NCBI GenBank assembly: GCA_965235075.1
Contig: OZ249404.1
Location: forward strand, 1-64,000
DNA length: 64,000 nucleotides
Source: Fontibacterium medardense
Lineage (GTDB): Bacteria; Pseudomonadota; Alphaproteobacteria; Pelagibacterales; Pelagibacteraceae
Direction: 5' to 3'
In this document: positions 35,723 through 43,626 of the stretch, piece after piece
Layout of the letters: each line of letters starts with the position of its first letter
Position numbering within the stretch: position 1 is the first letter of the stretch
Position numbers and translations under genes: made by a program
The notes under the pieces: generated by a model
Database searches by the model: none
Told to the model about the DNA's origin: nothing
What the model saw: only the letters and a program-made list of their open reading frames with translations

Positions 35723-38293
35723 AGCGCCACAGCAATTTTTATATTTTTTTCCAGACCCACAGTTACAAGAGGCATTTCTTGAAATTTTTTCTTGAATAAC
35801 AGGTTGTTGTGATTGTGGCGCTCTATCTTCTTTTGTTACTTGAATATTAATTAAGAACATAATTAAATTTTCTTTAATTTTTGAAAGTAAATCTTTAAAT
35901 AAATTAAAACTTTCTCTCTTATATTCATCTAATGGGTTTTTTTGACCATAACCTCTAAGACCAATTACCTGTCTTAGTTGTTCAAGATACTGCAAATGGC
36001 CTCTCCATTCATAATCAAGATTTTGCAGGAAAATTCTTTTTTCAACGTCTTTATTAATATCATCTCCCGCAGTAGCAATTCTTGCTTTTCTTCTTTGATC
36101 AAAGTGATTTTTTAAGAATTCTTTTTGTTCAGAACTGCTTTTTGAAAGCCAGACATTAAAATCATTATCATCAATTTTAGTTCCGCTTAAACGCTCAGTT
36201 TTTGTTTTAATTAATTTTTTGGAATTAATATCAGCACTGTCCCTGTAATTACGTATTTCGCTAATTAAATCTTCTATAATCTCATCAAAGATATCATTCA
36301 CTACATTGTAAATATTTTGATTTTTTATCACTCCTAATCTTTGTTCAAAAATTACTTTTCGTTGATCATTCATTACATCGTCAAATTGTAATAAAGTTTT
36401 TCTAATATCAAAATTTCTTCCCTCAACTCTTTGCTGTGCTTTTTCTAAGGCTTTATTGATCCAGGGGTGATCTATAGATTCTCCTTCTTTAAGACCTAGT
36501 TTTTGCAACATAAAATCAATTTTTTCGGATCCAAAAATTCTCATTAGATCGTCTTGTAAACTTAAATAAAAAATAGAAGCACCCATATCTCCTTGTCTTC
36601 CAGTTCGACCTCTTAATTGATTGTCTATTCTTCTGCTTTCATGGCGCTCTGTTCCAATAACAAATAACCCGCCGCTAGCTAATACTTTTGCTTTTTCTTC
36701 TTCATGCTCTTGTTTGGTTTTCTCAACTAAAACTTTATCATTTGTTCCACCTTCTTTAATTTTTAAATCTAAATTACCACCAAGTTGAATGTCAGTTCCT
36801 CTACCCGCCATGTTTGTTGCAATTGTAACTGCACCAATTCTTCCTGCTTGGGCAATGATACTTGCCTCTTGTTCATGAAATTTTGCGTTTAAAACATTAT
36901 GTTTTATAGATTCTTCTTTTAAAATTTTTGAAATTCTTTCAGATTTTTCAATGCTAGTAGTTCCAATTAAAACAGGTTGTTTTTTTTCATTAGCATCAAG
37001 AATTTGTTTTATAATCGCATTAAATTTTTCTTTTTCAGTTCTAAAAATTTTATCATTAAAATCTTTTCTAATCATGGGTCTATTGGTCGGTAATTCAACT
37101 ACATCTAATTTATAAATTTCGTAAAACTCTTCAGCCTCCGTCATCGCAGTTCCGGTCATGCCAGAAAGTTTTTCGTATAATCTGAAATAATTTTGGAATG
37201 TTATTGAAGCTAAAGTTTGATTCTCATTTTGAATTTGAACTCCTTCCTTTGCTTCAATTGCTTGATGTAGACCATCAGAATATCGTCTGCCGTCCATAAT
37301 ACGACCGGTAAACTCATCAATAATATAAATTTGATTATCTTTGACGATGTAGTCTTTGTCTTTAGTGAAAAGCATATTTGCTCTTAAAGACTGATTAATA
37401 TGATGAACGATAGATAAATTTTGTGGATCGTAAAAACTAGCGCCTTTTAATAAATTTATTTTTCTTAATTTATCTTCAATAAAATCTATTCCTTTTTCCG
37501 TTAGCAAGGCACTACGATCTTTTTCATCAGTGTCATAATGCTCCTTACTTAATTGATTAACTAATTTGTTACATAAAAAATATTGTGAAGAATTATCTTC
37601 TGTAGGTCCGGAAATAATTAAGGGGGTTCTGGCTTCATCAATTAAAATACTATCTACCTCATCAACAATGCAGAAATAATGTTTTCGCTGCACCATTTCT
37701 GCAATTGAATATTTCATGTTGTCTCTTAAATAATCAAATCCAAATTCATTATTTGTTCCATAAGTAATGTCGCATTCATATTGAGTTTTTCTACTGGCAT
37801 CTTCGATACCATTTACGATACAGCCAACACTAACTCCTAAAAAATTATAAATTTTTGACATCCATTCAGAGTCACGTTTTGCAAGATAGTCATTCACAGT
37901 TACAACATGAACGCCTTTTTCTGTTAAGCTATTTAAATAAGCTGGCAGAGTTGCAACTAATGTTTTTCCCTCCCCAGTCTTCATTTCTGAAATACTACCC
38001 TGATGAAGAATAATCCCACCAAGTAACTGCACATCAAAATGTCTTTGTCCTGTAGTTCTAACACTTGCTTCACGAACACAAGCAAATGCTTCTGGTAAAA
38101 TTTTAATTAAATTTTCTCCATTTTTAATTCTTTTTTTAAATTCTTGTGTTTTGTCCCTTAATTCTTGATCTGAAAGCTTTTGAATTTGTGGTTCTAATGA
38201 ATTAATTTTCTGAACTAACGGCTGTATTTCAATAAGCTTACGCTCGTTAGATGTTTTGAATATTTTTTTTAAAATGTTAAAACCAGGTATCAT
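35708..38293 (-). CDS. secA: Preprotein translocase ATPase SecA
   Basis: SecA drives export of unfolded proteins through SecYEG. The 861-residue protein has Walker A KTGEGKT at 105-111, the DEAD-like Walker B in VDEVDSILIDEARTPLIISG, AGRGTDIQLGG and RGRTGRQGD. A C-terminal zinc-binding tail has Cys843, Cys845, Cys854 and Cys855 (CNCGSG...NCCG), which binds SecB and ribosomes. It is divergent from argJ and convergent with accA. Confidence 0.97.
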   Translation of the reverse strand: MIPGFNILKKIFKTSNERKLIEIQPLVQKINSLEPQIQKLSDQELRDKTQEFKKRIKNGENLIKILPEAFACVREASVRTTGQRHFDVQLLGGIILHQGSISEMKTGEGKTLVATLPAYLNSLTEKGVHVVTVNDYLAKRDSEWMSKIYNFLGVSVGCIVNGIEDASRKTQYECDITYGTNNEFGFDYLRDNMKYSIAEMVQRKHYFCIVDEVDSILIDEARTPLIISGPTEDNSSQYFLCNKLVNQLSKEHYDTDEKDRSALLTEKGIDFIEDKLRKINLLKGASFYDPQNLSIVHHINQSLRANMLFTKDKDYIVKDNQIYIIDEFTGRIMDGRRYSDGLHQAIEAKEGVQIQNENQTLASITFQNYFRLYEKLSGMTGTAMTEAEEFYEIYKLDVVELPTNRPMIRKDFNDKIFRTEKEKFNAIIKQILDANEKKQPVLIGTTSIEKSERISKILKEESIKHNVLNAKFHEQEASIIAQAGRIGAVTIATNMAGRGTDIQLGGNLDLKIKEGGTNDKVLVEKTKQEHEEEKAKVLASGGLFVIGTERHESRRIDNQLRGRTGRQGDMGASIFYLSLQDDLMRIFGSEKIDFMLQKLGLKEGESIDHPWINKALEKAQQRVEGRNFDIRKTLLQFDDVMNDQRKVIFEQRLGVIKNQNIYNVVNDIFDEIIEDLISEIRNYRDSADINSKKLIKTKTERLSGTKIDDNDFNVWLSKSSSEQKEFLKNHFDQRRKARIATAGDDINKDVEKRIFLQNLDYEWRGHLQYLEQLRQVIGLRGYGQKNPLDEYKRESFNLFKDLLSKIKENLIMFLINIQVTKEDRAPQSQQPVIQEKISRNASCNCGSGKKYKNCCGALSKD

Positions 38294-38375
38294 TTTGAGA
38301 TATTACTACAGATAAATTAAATAGTATAAATTTAGCAACTACCTTATAACTGAAAAAATACTAAATAAAATACAC

Positions 38376-39638
38376 ATGACTACGCTATTTCAAAACTTTT
38401 TTAAGAAAAAACAACTTAATAGAGTGACCAAAGATTTCCCCGAGATGCCAAGTATTGATGGATTGGAGATTTCAACGGTAAGCGCAGGTTTGTATAATAC
38501 AAACAGAGATGACGTGAGTTTATTTTATTTTCCAGATGGCGCTATATTTTCAGGAGTTTATACAAAGTCTTCAACAAGATCTGTTTGTATTGATTGGAAT
38601 GTTAAGGCTAATAAAAAAGATATTAGAGCTTTATTAGTTAACACAAGAAATGCCAATGCATATACAGGTAAACAAGGATTAAATAGTATTATCGAGTTAT
38701 CAAAGTTTTTTTCAGATAAGAAAAAAATTTCAAACAAACAAATTTTATTCGCCTCCACAGGTGTTATTGGTCAACCATTTCCGCTTGCAAAAGTTAAAAA
38801 CGCTCTTCCAAATCTAATTGAAAAATTAAAAAGACCTATAAAATTAACTTGGATTAAGCAGTCTTTATCAATTATGACCACAGATACATTTGGAAAAATG
38901 AGCTGCGCTGTGGTGCAAACCAATAAAGATTTTATAAATATAGCGGGTATTGCAAAAGGTTCAGGAATGATAGCGCCAAATATGGCAACGATGTTTGGCT
39001 TTATCTTTACTGACGCGAATATTTCCCAAGAGGTTTTAAATAAAATGTTGAAAAGAAATACTGAAAATACATTTAATGCAATTACAGTTGATGGAGACAC
39101 TTCAACAAACGATATGGTTTTAGTTTTCTCAACTAGAAAAGCTAAGAATAGAATTATTAACAATATAAATTCTAAAATAGCAAAAGATTTTGAAAAGGCA
39201 CTTTATGAAGTAATGTTGGATCTTTCAAAACAAGTTGTTTTGGATGGGGAGGGAGCTAAAAAATTTCTCACTATAAATGTAATTGGCGCTTCTAATGATA
39301 AATTTGCAAAAGAGGTTGCCATGTCTATTGCAAATTCACCGCTTGTAAAAACTGCACTTGCAGGAAGCGATCCTAATTGGGGTAGAATTTTAATGGCGAT
39401 TGGCAAGACTAATGAAAGAGTAAAACAAGAAAAAATTGAAATTAAAATTGGAGATTCTTTAATTACAAAATATGGAATGCAGGTGCCAAGCTATGATGAG
39501 CAAAAAGTTAAAAACTATATGCTTGGTGATGATATTATTTTTGATGTAAATTTAAATTTAGGCAAAGGAAAATTTACTGCTTATACTTGTGATTTTAATG
39601 CAGAGTATATTTCAATTAACGCAGATTATAGATCTTAA
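38376..39638 (+). CDS. argJ: Bifunctional ornithine acetyltransferase/N-acetylglutamate synthase ArgJ
   Basis: ArgJ transfers the acetyl group from N-acetylornithine to glutamate in the cyclic arginine pathway. The 420-residue precursor is cleaved autocatalytically; the expected site is Ala204-Thr205 in GMIAPNMATMFGF, where the threonine becomes the nucleophile. Other motifs are NTRNANAYTGKQG, STGVIGQPFP, TVDGDTSTND and GSDPNWGRI. It ends one base before the convergent mbfA gene. The arginine and ornithine it supplies are substrates for the polyamine operon elsewhere in this window. Confidence 0.95.
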   Translation: MTTLFQNFFKKKQLNRVTKDFPEMPSIDGLEISTVSAGLYNTNRDDVSLFYFPDGAIFSGVYTKSSTRSVCIDWNVKANKKDIRALLVNTRNANAYTGKQGLNSIIELSKFFSDKKKISNKQILFASTGVIGQPFPLAKVKNALPNLIEKLKRPIKLTWIKQSLSIMTTDTFGKMSCAVVQTNKDFINIAGIAKGSGMIAPNMATMFGFIFTDANISQEVLNKMLKRNTENTFNAITVDGDTSTNDMVLVFSTRKAKNRIINNINSKIAKDFEKALYEVMLDLSKQVVLDGEGAKKFLTINVIGASNDKFAKEVAMSIANSPLVKTALAGSDPNWGRILMAIGKTNERVKQEKIEIKIGDSLITKYGMQVPSYDEQKVKNYMLGDDIIFDVNLNLGKGKFTAYTCDFNAEYISINADYRS

Positions 39639-40616
39639 TTAACCTGTCCCAATAAGAATTCCAGCAGCAAGAACTAACGCTCCTCCAACAACAACTTGAA
39701 GCGCTGCTCTAAAGAATGGAGCTTCCATATATTTATTTTGAATCCAAACAATCGCCCACAGTTCAAAGAATACGACAATCATTGCAAGAATAGTTGCTGT
39801 CCAAAAATGTGGTATTAAATATGGTAGCGCATGTCCTAATCCACCGACTGCAGTCATAACTCCAGATGCAATGCCACGTTTTAGAGGAGAACCCCTTCCT
39901 GAAATTGCACCGTCATCTGATACAGCTTCAGTTAACCCCATGGAAATTCCAGCTCCAATAGATGCCGCAAGACCTACAATAAAAGTTGTCCAAGTATTTT
40001 GTGTTGCAAATGCTGTTGCAAAAATTGGAGCTAAGGTTGAAACAGAGCCATCCATTAATCCAGCTAAACCAGGCTGAACCCATGTTAAAATAAATTGTCT
40101 TTTAGAGGTTCTCGCCTCTTGTTCTTTTGTGTCACCAGTAATATGAGATTCTATAATTTTATCAGCAGCAGAACTATGACCGGCTTCAGCTGCAGCAAGG
40201 TCACCTAGTAACTTTCTTGTTGATGCGTCCGTAGTCATTTGAGCTGCTTTTACATAAAAATTATATGCATCTCTTTCCATCATCTCTGATTCTAATCTAA
40301 TTCTTTCTATACTTAGATTTTTGATTAGCCAGACAGGTTTTCTTGCATAAAAACCGGATACATGTTCTCTTCTTATCAGAGGAATATTTTCACCAAATCT
40401 AGACCGATAAGCATTAATAAGAGATTTCCTATGTGAATCTTCGACCTTAGCCATATCCTCAAATATTTTAGCAGAGTCGGGATAATCACTTCTTAGGTGA
40501 TCCGCATAACTTCTGTAAATTGAAGCATCATCTTCTTCTGAGGAAATGGCTAACGCTAATATTTCTTTCTCTGAAAGGTCTAAAAATTTTTTTCTATAAC
40601 TAAATCCAGGAATCAT
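39639..40616 (-). CDS. mbfA: Membrane-bound ferritin MbfA (ferritin-like domain fused to VIT1)
   Basis: MbfA proteins combine a cytoplasmic ferritin-like di-iron domain with a membrane vacuolar-iron-transporter (VIT1) domain and export iron. In this 325-residue protein residues 1-165 form the ferritin-like part (SSEEDDASIYRSYADHL, KVEDSHRKSLI, ESEMMERDAYNFY and AAEAGHSSAA supply Glu/His ligands). Residues 170-325 hold about five hydrophobic segments with PGLAGLMDGSVSTLAPIFATAFA and GAGISMGLTEAVSDDG, typical of VIT1. A near-perfect inverted repeat lies just upstream. The next gene upstream is an FTR1 iron permease. Confidence 0.9.
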   Translation of the reverse strand: MIPGFSYRKKFLDLSEKEILALAISSEEDDASIYRSYADHLRSDYPDSAKIFEDMAKVEDSHRKSLINAYRSRFGENIPLIRREHVSGFYARKPVWLIKNLSIERIRLESEMMERDAYNFYVKAAQMTTDASTRKLLGDLAAAEAGHSSAADKIIESHITGDTKEQEARTSKRQFILTWVQPGLAGLMDGSVSTLAPIFATAFATQNTWTTFIVGLAASIGAGISMGLTEAVSDDGAISGRGSPLKRGIASGVMTAVGGLGHALPYLIPHFWTATILAMIVVFFELWAIVWIQNKYMEAPFFRAALQVVVGGALVLAAGILIGTG

Positions 40617-40634
40617 AAATTAATAAACTCATAT

Positions 40635-40659
40635 CTTAAATTTATATAATAAATCTAAG
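40635..40659 (-). promoter_or_regulatory. Operator-like inverted repeat upstream of mbfA
   Basis: CTTAAATTTA (40635-40644) and TAAATCTAAG (40650-40659) form an inverted repeat with 9 of 10 matching positions around a 5-base centre, 18 bases before the mbfA start. Size and spacing suit a dimeric repressor. A related CTTAAATT...TCTAAAT arrangement occurs in front of the FTR1 gene, so a shared iron-responsive regulator such as Irr or Fur is a reasonable guess. The regulator itself is not identified. Confidence 0.4.
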
Positions 40660-40681
40660 AAAAATAATAAAATTTGATCAA

Positions 40682-41446
40682 TTATTGTTTTGAAGATTTG
40701 AAAAATTTATTTGAATAGTGAATTGCAATATAGCTCAAAGGCAATAACACCATCGCAAGTGCTAAATAATTTGCAAACTCACGTCTAAATATTTTAGTAT
40801 AACTATGTACAAATTGGTTATCAATAAAAGGTAACATATTAATTTGCGCATATTCATGGATTCCATAAATTACTAACTGCACGCAAAATAATACTAAGTA
40901 AATTGCGCAAGCATTAAAGAATAAACTTAAGTTAATTTTCTTTCCATATCTTAGCCACAGCAGCGCTAGGAATATAGATGCTAAAAGACCAAGAGTGCAG
41001 CCAAGCAACATAGACTCAGTTCCTGTTTGTCGTGCTAAAGCTGCAACCATCGTTGAAACTTCTATTCCTTCTCTTACAATCATTAGAAAAATAAAACCAA
41101 ACAAACCCCACTTAGAAACATTTTCTTTTGTTCCTGTTAATTTAGTGATCTCATCTCTCATAATACATCCCATTTTAGGACCTAGTTTTATTATTTCATA
41201 AGTACAAGTTATGATTAGACCTGCAGCAATAAATGCCAAAGTGCCTTCCCAAAAAGGAGTCATTTTTCCAAGAATAGAAAGACCGTAGCCAAACCCTACT
41301 GAAAATAATAATGCAGCGACTACTGAAGTATAAGCAGTTTTTATAAGATGTTCTTGATTAGTTTGTTTAAGAAATGCAATAGCAATAGCTGTAATTAGGA
41401 ACATTTCCATTCCTTCTCTAAAAATAACTATGAAATAGTTAAGCAT
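40682..41446 (-). CDS. FTR1-family high-affinity iron permease
   Basis: An integral membrane iron permease related to yeast Ftr1p and bacterial EfeU. The 254-residue protein has about seven hydrophobic helices and two REG-x-E iron-binding motifs: REGME at 10-14 and REGIE at 125-129. The periplasmic partners EfeO and EfeB are not adjacent, so it is either a stand-alone permease or uses partners elsewhere. It is upstream of mbfA on the same strand with a 65-base gap containing a separate operator-like repeat, so each gene may be controlled individually. Confidence 0.9.
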   Translation of the reverse strand: MLNYFIVIFREGMEMFLITAIAIAFLKQTNQEHLIKTAYTSVVAALLFSVGFGYGLSILGKMTPFWEGTLAFIAAGLIITCTYEIIKLGPKMGCIMRDEITKLTGTKENVSKWGLFGFIFLMIVREGIEVSTMVAALARQTGTESMLLGCTLGLLASIFLALLWLRYGKKINLSLFFNACAIYLVLFCVQLVIYGIHEYAQINMLPFIDNQFVHSYTKIFRREFANYLALAMVLLPLSYIAIHYSNKFFKSSKQ

Positions 41447-41451
41447 ATTAA

Positions 41452-41507
41452 CTTAAATTATGATTCTAAATGAGCGTATTTTATATTTATTTAAAAAAAT
41501 AAGTCAA
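41452..41507 (-). promoter_or_regulatory. Predicted promoter and operator-like element of the FTR1 gene
   Basis: On the minus strand TTGACT (41507-41502), a 16-base spacer and TATAAA (41485-41480) form a promoter with a start expected near 41473. Directly at and after that start lies ATTTAGAAT (41471-41463) followed by AATTTAAG (41459-41452), an imperfect dyad. Its arms resemble those of the mbfA repeat and, loosely, Irr-type iron-control sequences. The promoter is fairly convincing; the operator is weak. Confidence 0.4.
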
Positions 41508-41659
41508 ATAATAATAAAATATATACAATTCTTAATTCATAGTATTTTAGTAGGAATAGCAAGAATAGCTATTAATTTTCATAGGGAAAAATAACTTCAA
41601 ACTCAATTTGTCGCATTAATTTTTTTCTAAAAAAATAAAAATTGATCTTTGGACTAATA

Positions 41660-42088
41660 TTAAAAAATATTATCTTCTTTATCTTTAAGGTCCGTTAAAT
41701 GATATTCTAAAGCACGAGCTGACATTTGAACTTCGATTACAAATAAAATAATTGCAATTCCAAATAAAACTACTGCCAACCCAAAACAGTTTAATGAAAT
41801 ATCAGGTTTATGAATATAACCAAAAAAAATAGTTAATAAGTTTGAGAATAACGCAATCCCCGAAAGAGTTTGGATTAGTTTAATAAGTTTTATTCTATAA
41901 GTTAAAGTTTTTATTTGAGCAATATATCTTCTGCCCATAACATCTTTTGTATCTATTTTTTTTTCTATAATTTCAGCATGAATTTTTCTAACTAATGCAG
42001 CGCAGCTATTATAACGATGAGTAAAATTAGTCATCATTAACGGTATGGCTGGAAATAGTAAGGCTGGGTATATAATGAAGCTTTCCAT
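41660..42088 (-). CDS. DUF2721 membrane protein
   Basis: A 142-residue protein with three hydrophobic segments (N-terminal, about 75-95 and 100-120), resembling DUF2721: the N-terminal PALLFPAIPLMMTNFTHRY, a central basic stretch, and a C-terminal membrane pair. The family has no known function. It lies 213 bases upstream of the FTR1 gene on the same strand and next to a 44-codon reading frame, so it may be independent of the iron genes. Confidence 0.65.
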   Translation of the reverse strand: MESFIIYPALLFPAIPLMMTNFTHRYNSCAALVRKIHAEIIEKKIDTKDVMGRRYIAQIKTLTYRIKLIKLIQTLSGIALFSNLLTIFFGYIHKPDISLNCFGLAVVLFGIAIILFVIEVQMSARALEYHLTDLKDKEDNIF

Positions 42089-42111
42089 TTAAATATTGAA
42101 AATAATAATTT

Positions 42112-42246
42112 TTAAATGTCTGTAAAAGTTCCTGTTCTAGGGTCTTTTTTTAACGCTCTAATATGATTTTGTTTTTTACTGCGTGAATAAAGAAATAGTA
42201 TTGCAGCAATTAAAAAAACTATTAAAGTAATTAAATATTTAGTCAT
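42112..42246 (-). CDS. Small membrane protein (44 aa)
   Basis: A 44-residue frame begins MTKYLITLIVFLIAAI, giving a single membrane helix (about 4-20), followed by a basic stretch (SRSKKQNH) and a DPRTGTF segment near the end. The hydrophobic-then-basic pattern and a non-random C-terminal motif suggest a genuine gene. It lies 23 bases upstream of the DUF2721 gene on the same strand, so the two may be one transcript. I do not recognise a named family. Confidence 0.5.
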   Translation of the reverse strand: MTKYLITLIVFLIAAILFLYSRSKKQNHIRALKKDPRTGTFTDI

Positions 42247-42304
42247 TATTTAGTAAACTAAATTCTAATTATGACTATTCGAAGTCAACTACTAGACTAA
42301 TATA

Positions 42305-42856
42305 ATGCAAGTAAGATCGATAATTTTTGTATGTCTTCTAAGCATAACAAGCTTTTTTCCTTCTTTTGCAAATGAGCAAAAAATTATTAAAGACTTAAAA
42401 GAGGGTGGAAAGTTAATTCTTATTCGTCATTCAGACGCACCAGGAACAGGCGATCCTGCACATTTTAATTTAAATGATTGCAAAACCCAACGAAATTTAT
42501 CAGCAGAAGGTATCGAGCAAGCAAAAAGATTGGGTGAATTTTTTAAAAAAAATAATATCTCTTTTGAAAAAGTTTACTCATCTGAATATTGTCGATGCAA
42601 AGATACAGCAAGAAACGCATTTAAAGATTTTGAAACTTTTTCAGGATTAAACTCTACCTTTGCGGACCCGAGCAAAACACCTGCATATATGAAAAAAACT
42701 AAAGAATTTATTGAAAAATTAGATAAGAATAAAAACTATATTTTTGTTGCTCATCACACAACAATCGAAGGGCTAGCCAGCACATTTGCAGGCTCAGGTG
42801 AGATGATCATAGTAGATAGATCTTATAAAGTTATCGCCACCTTCAAAGTTAATTAG
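42305..42856 (+). CDS. Periplasmic histidine phosphatase family protein
   Basis: A phosphoglycerate-mutase-like phosphatase of 183 residues with an N-terminal signal peptide ending near SFA-NEQ (residue 22). The catalytic motif is LIRHSDAPGTGDP, with a His that should carry the phosphate, and the second active-site histidine lies in VAHHTTIEGLA. EYCRCKDTA is also characteristic. Secreted members of this branch are mostly uncharacterised, and the substrate is unknown. A short intergenic segment with a repeated promoter motif follows. Confidence 0.82.
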   Translation: MQVRSIIFVCLLSITSFFPSFANEQKIIKDLKEGGKLILIRHSDAPGTGDPAHFNLNDCKTQRNLSAEGIEQAKRLGEFFKKNNISFEKVYSSEYCRCKDTARNAFKDFETFSGLNSTFADPSKTPAYMKKTKEFIEKLDKNKNYIFVAHHTTIEGLASTFAGSGEMIIVDRSYKVIATFKVN

Positions 42857-42887
42857 CATACCTCACTTTCCAACATTGCATTAGTTA

Positions 42888-42897
42888 GTTATGCATT
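42888..42897 (+). promoter_or_regulatory. Repeated promoter motif, copy 1 (upstream of the LysR-type gene)
   Basis: GTTATGCATT, containing the palindrome ATGCAT, sits just upstream of a -10-like TATAAA (42903-42908) and 20 bases before the start codon of the small LysR-type gene. The same 10 bases recur in front of glnK. With the partner copy it suggests a shared binding site, possibly for the LysR-type protein encoded between them. Confidence 0.4.
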
Positions 42898-42916
42898 TTG
42901 GATATAAAATTTTTAA

Positions 42917-43174
42917 ATGAATTGGGAAAAGCTAAAAGCATTTAAAAAAGTAGCTAAAGCTGGGAGTTTTTTAACAGCATCAAAGCAAGAGAATAAATCC
43001 CAATCAACTTTTTCAAGAGCCGTGATGGATCTTGAGAAAGAAATAAATGAAAAACTTTTTAATAGAACGAGCAAAGGTGTCATGCCAACTTTGCATGGCA
43101 GTACACTTTTAAATTTAGTTGATGATTTTTCTAATAAATTAAATCAATTTAAGAACAATATCAGAAAAAATTAA
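42917..43174 (+). CDS. LysR-type DNA-binding domain without effector domain (85 aa)
   Basis: This protein consists only of the LysR-type winged helix-turn-helix: LKAFKKVAKAGSFLTASKQENKSQSTFSRAV is split across the recognition helices, followed by LFNRTSKGVMPTLHG. A short coiled tail (about 65-85) corresponds to the linker helix that dimerises full-length LysR proteins. The effector-binding domain of about 200 residues is absent and no remnant follows in any frame before glnK. It may be a ligand-independent regulator of glnK-amtB, given the motif shared between its promoter and that of glnK. A decaying gene is possible, but the frame ends cleanly. Confidence 0.8.
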   Translation: MNWEKLKAFKKVAKAGSFLTASKQENKSQSTFSRAVMDLEKEINEKLFNRTSKGVMPTLHGSTLLNLVDDFSNKLNQFKNNIRKN

Positions 43175-43183
43175 TTTTTTTTG

Positions 43184-43193
43184 GTTATGCATT
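43184..43193 (+). promoter_or_regulatory. Repeated promoter motif, copy 2 (upstream of glnK)
   Basis: GTTATGCATT recurs here, identical over 10 bases to the copy at 42888, about 95 bases before the glnK ATG. It lies just after the LysR-type gene. The glnK gene also has a purine-rich ribosome-binding site AGGGAG (43278-43283). I could not find a sigma-54 GG-N10-GC promoter in the gap. Confidence 0.4.
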
Positions 43194-43287
43194 CTGATCA
43201 TATCTGAATCATTGAATGGTCATTTCATTTTAAAAAAAAACTTTGTTACTCCATTGTTAATTAACACAAACAGAAACAGGGAGTATT

Positions 43288-43626
43288 ATGAAACTAATAA
43301 CTGCGATCATAAAACCTGAACAAGCAGATAATGTTAAGAAAGCTCTTAACAAAATCGGTGTTGTTGGGTTGACGATGACAGATGTCAAAGGATATGGCAG
43401 GCAGAAGGGTCATACAGAATTTTATCGAGGTTCTGAATATGAAGTTGCCTTTCTTCCTAAAACAAAACTAGAAATAGCGGTCTCAAATAAGAAATATAAA
43501 AATGCTTTAGAGACTATTCTTAAAACTGCGAAAACCGGAAAAATTGGTGATGGAAAAATTTTCGTAACTAATTTGAGTCAAGTTATTCGTGTTCGAACAG
43601 GTGAAAAAGGAGATAAAGCAATATGA
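43288..43626 (+). CDS. glnK: Nitrogen regulatory PII protein GlnK
   Basis: GlnK senses 2-oxoglutarate, ATP/ADP and glutamine, and blocks AmtB when ammonium is plentiful. The 112-residue protein has the PII signatures GYGRQKGHTEFYRGSEYEV, with the uridylylation residue Tyr51 in the T-loop, and the C-terminal GKIGDGKIFV. The ATG is preceded by AGGGAG. Its last four bases overlap the amtB start (ATGA), the classical coupled glnK-amtB arrangement. Confidence 0.96.
   Translation: MKLITAIIKPEQADNVKKALNKIGVVGLTMTDVKGYGRQKGHTEFYRGSEYEVAFLPKTKLEIAVSNKKYKNALETILKTAKTGKIGDGKIFVTNLSQVIRVRTGEKGDKAI

Noticed and set aside
38771..39406. Minus-strand frames inside argJ
   Set aside because: ArgJ is unambiguous on the plus strand and the antisense frames have no family features.
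41564..41573. AATAGCTATT palindrome between FTR1 and DUF2721 genes as an operator
   Set aside because: A 10-bp AT-rich palindrome is expected by chance here and it lies well upstream of the predicted FTR1 promoter.
42917..43174. LysR-type gene as a frameshifted pseudogene
   Set aside because: No effector-domain remnant occurs in any frame before glnK, and the frame ends in a helical linker, so a short functional protein is more likely.
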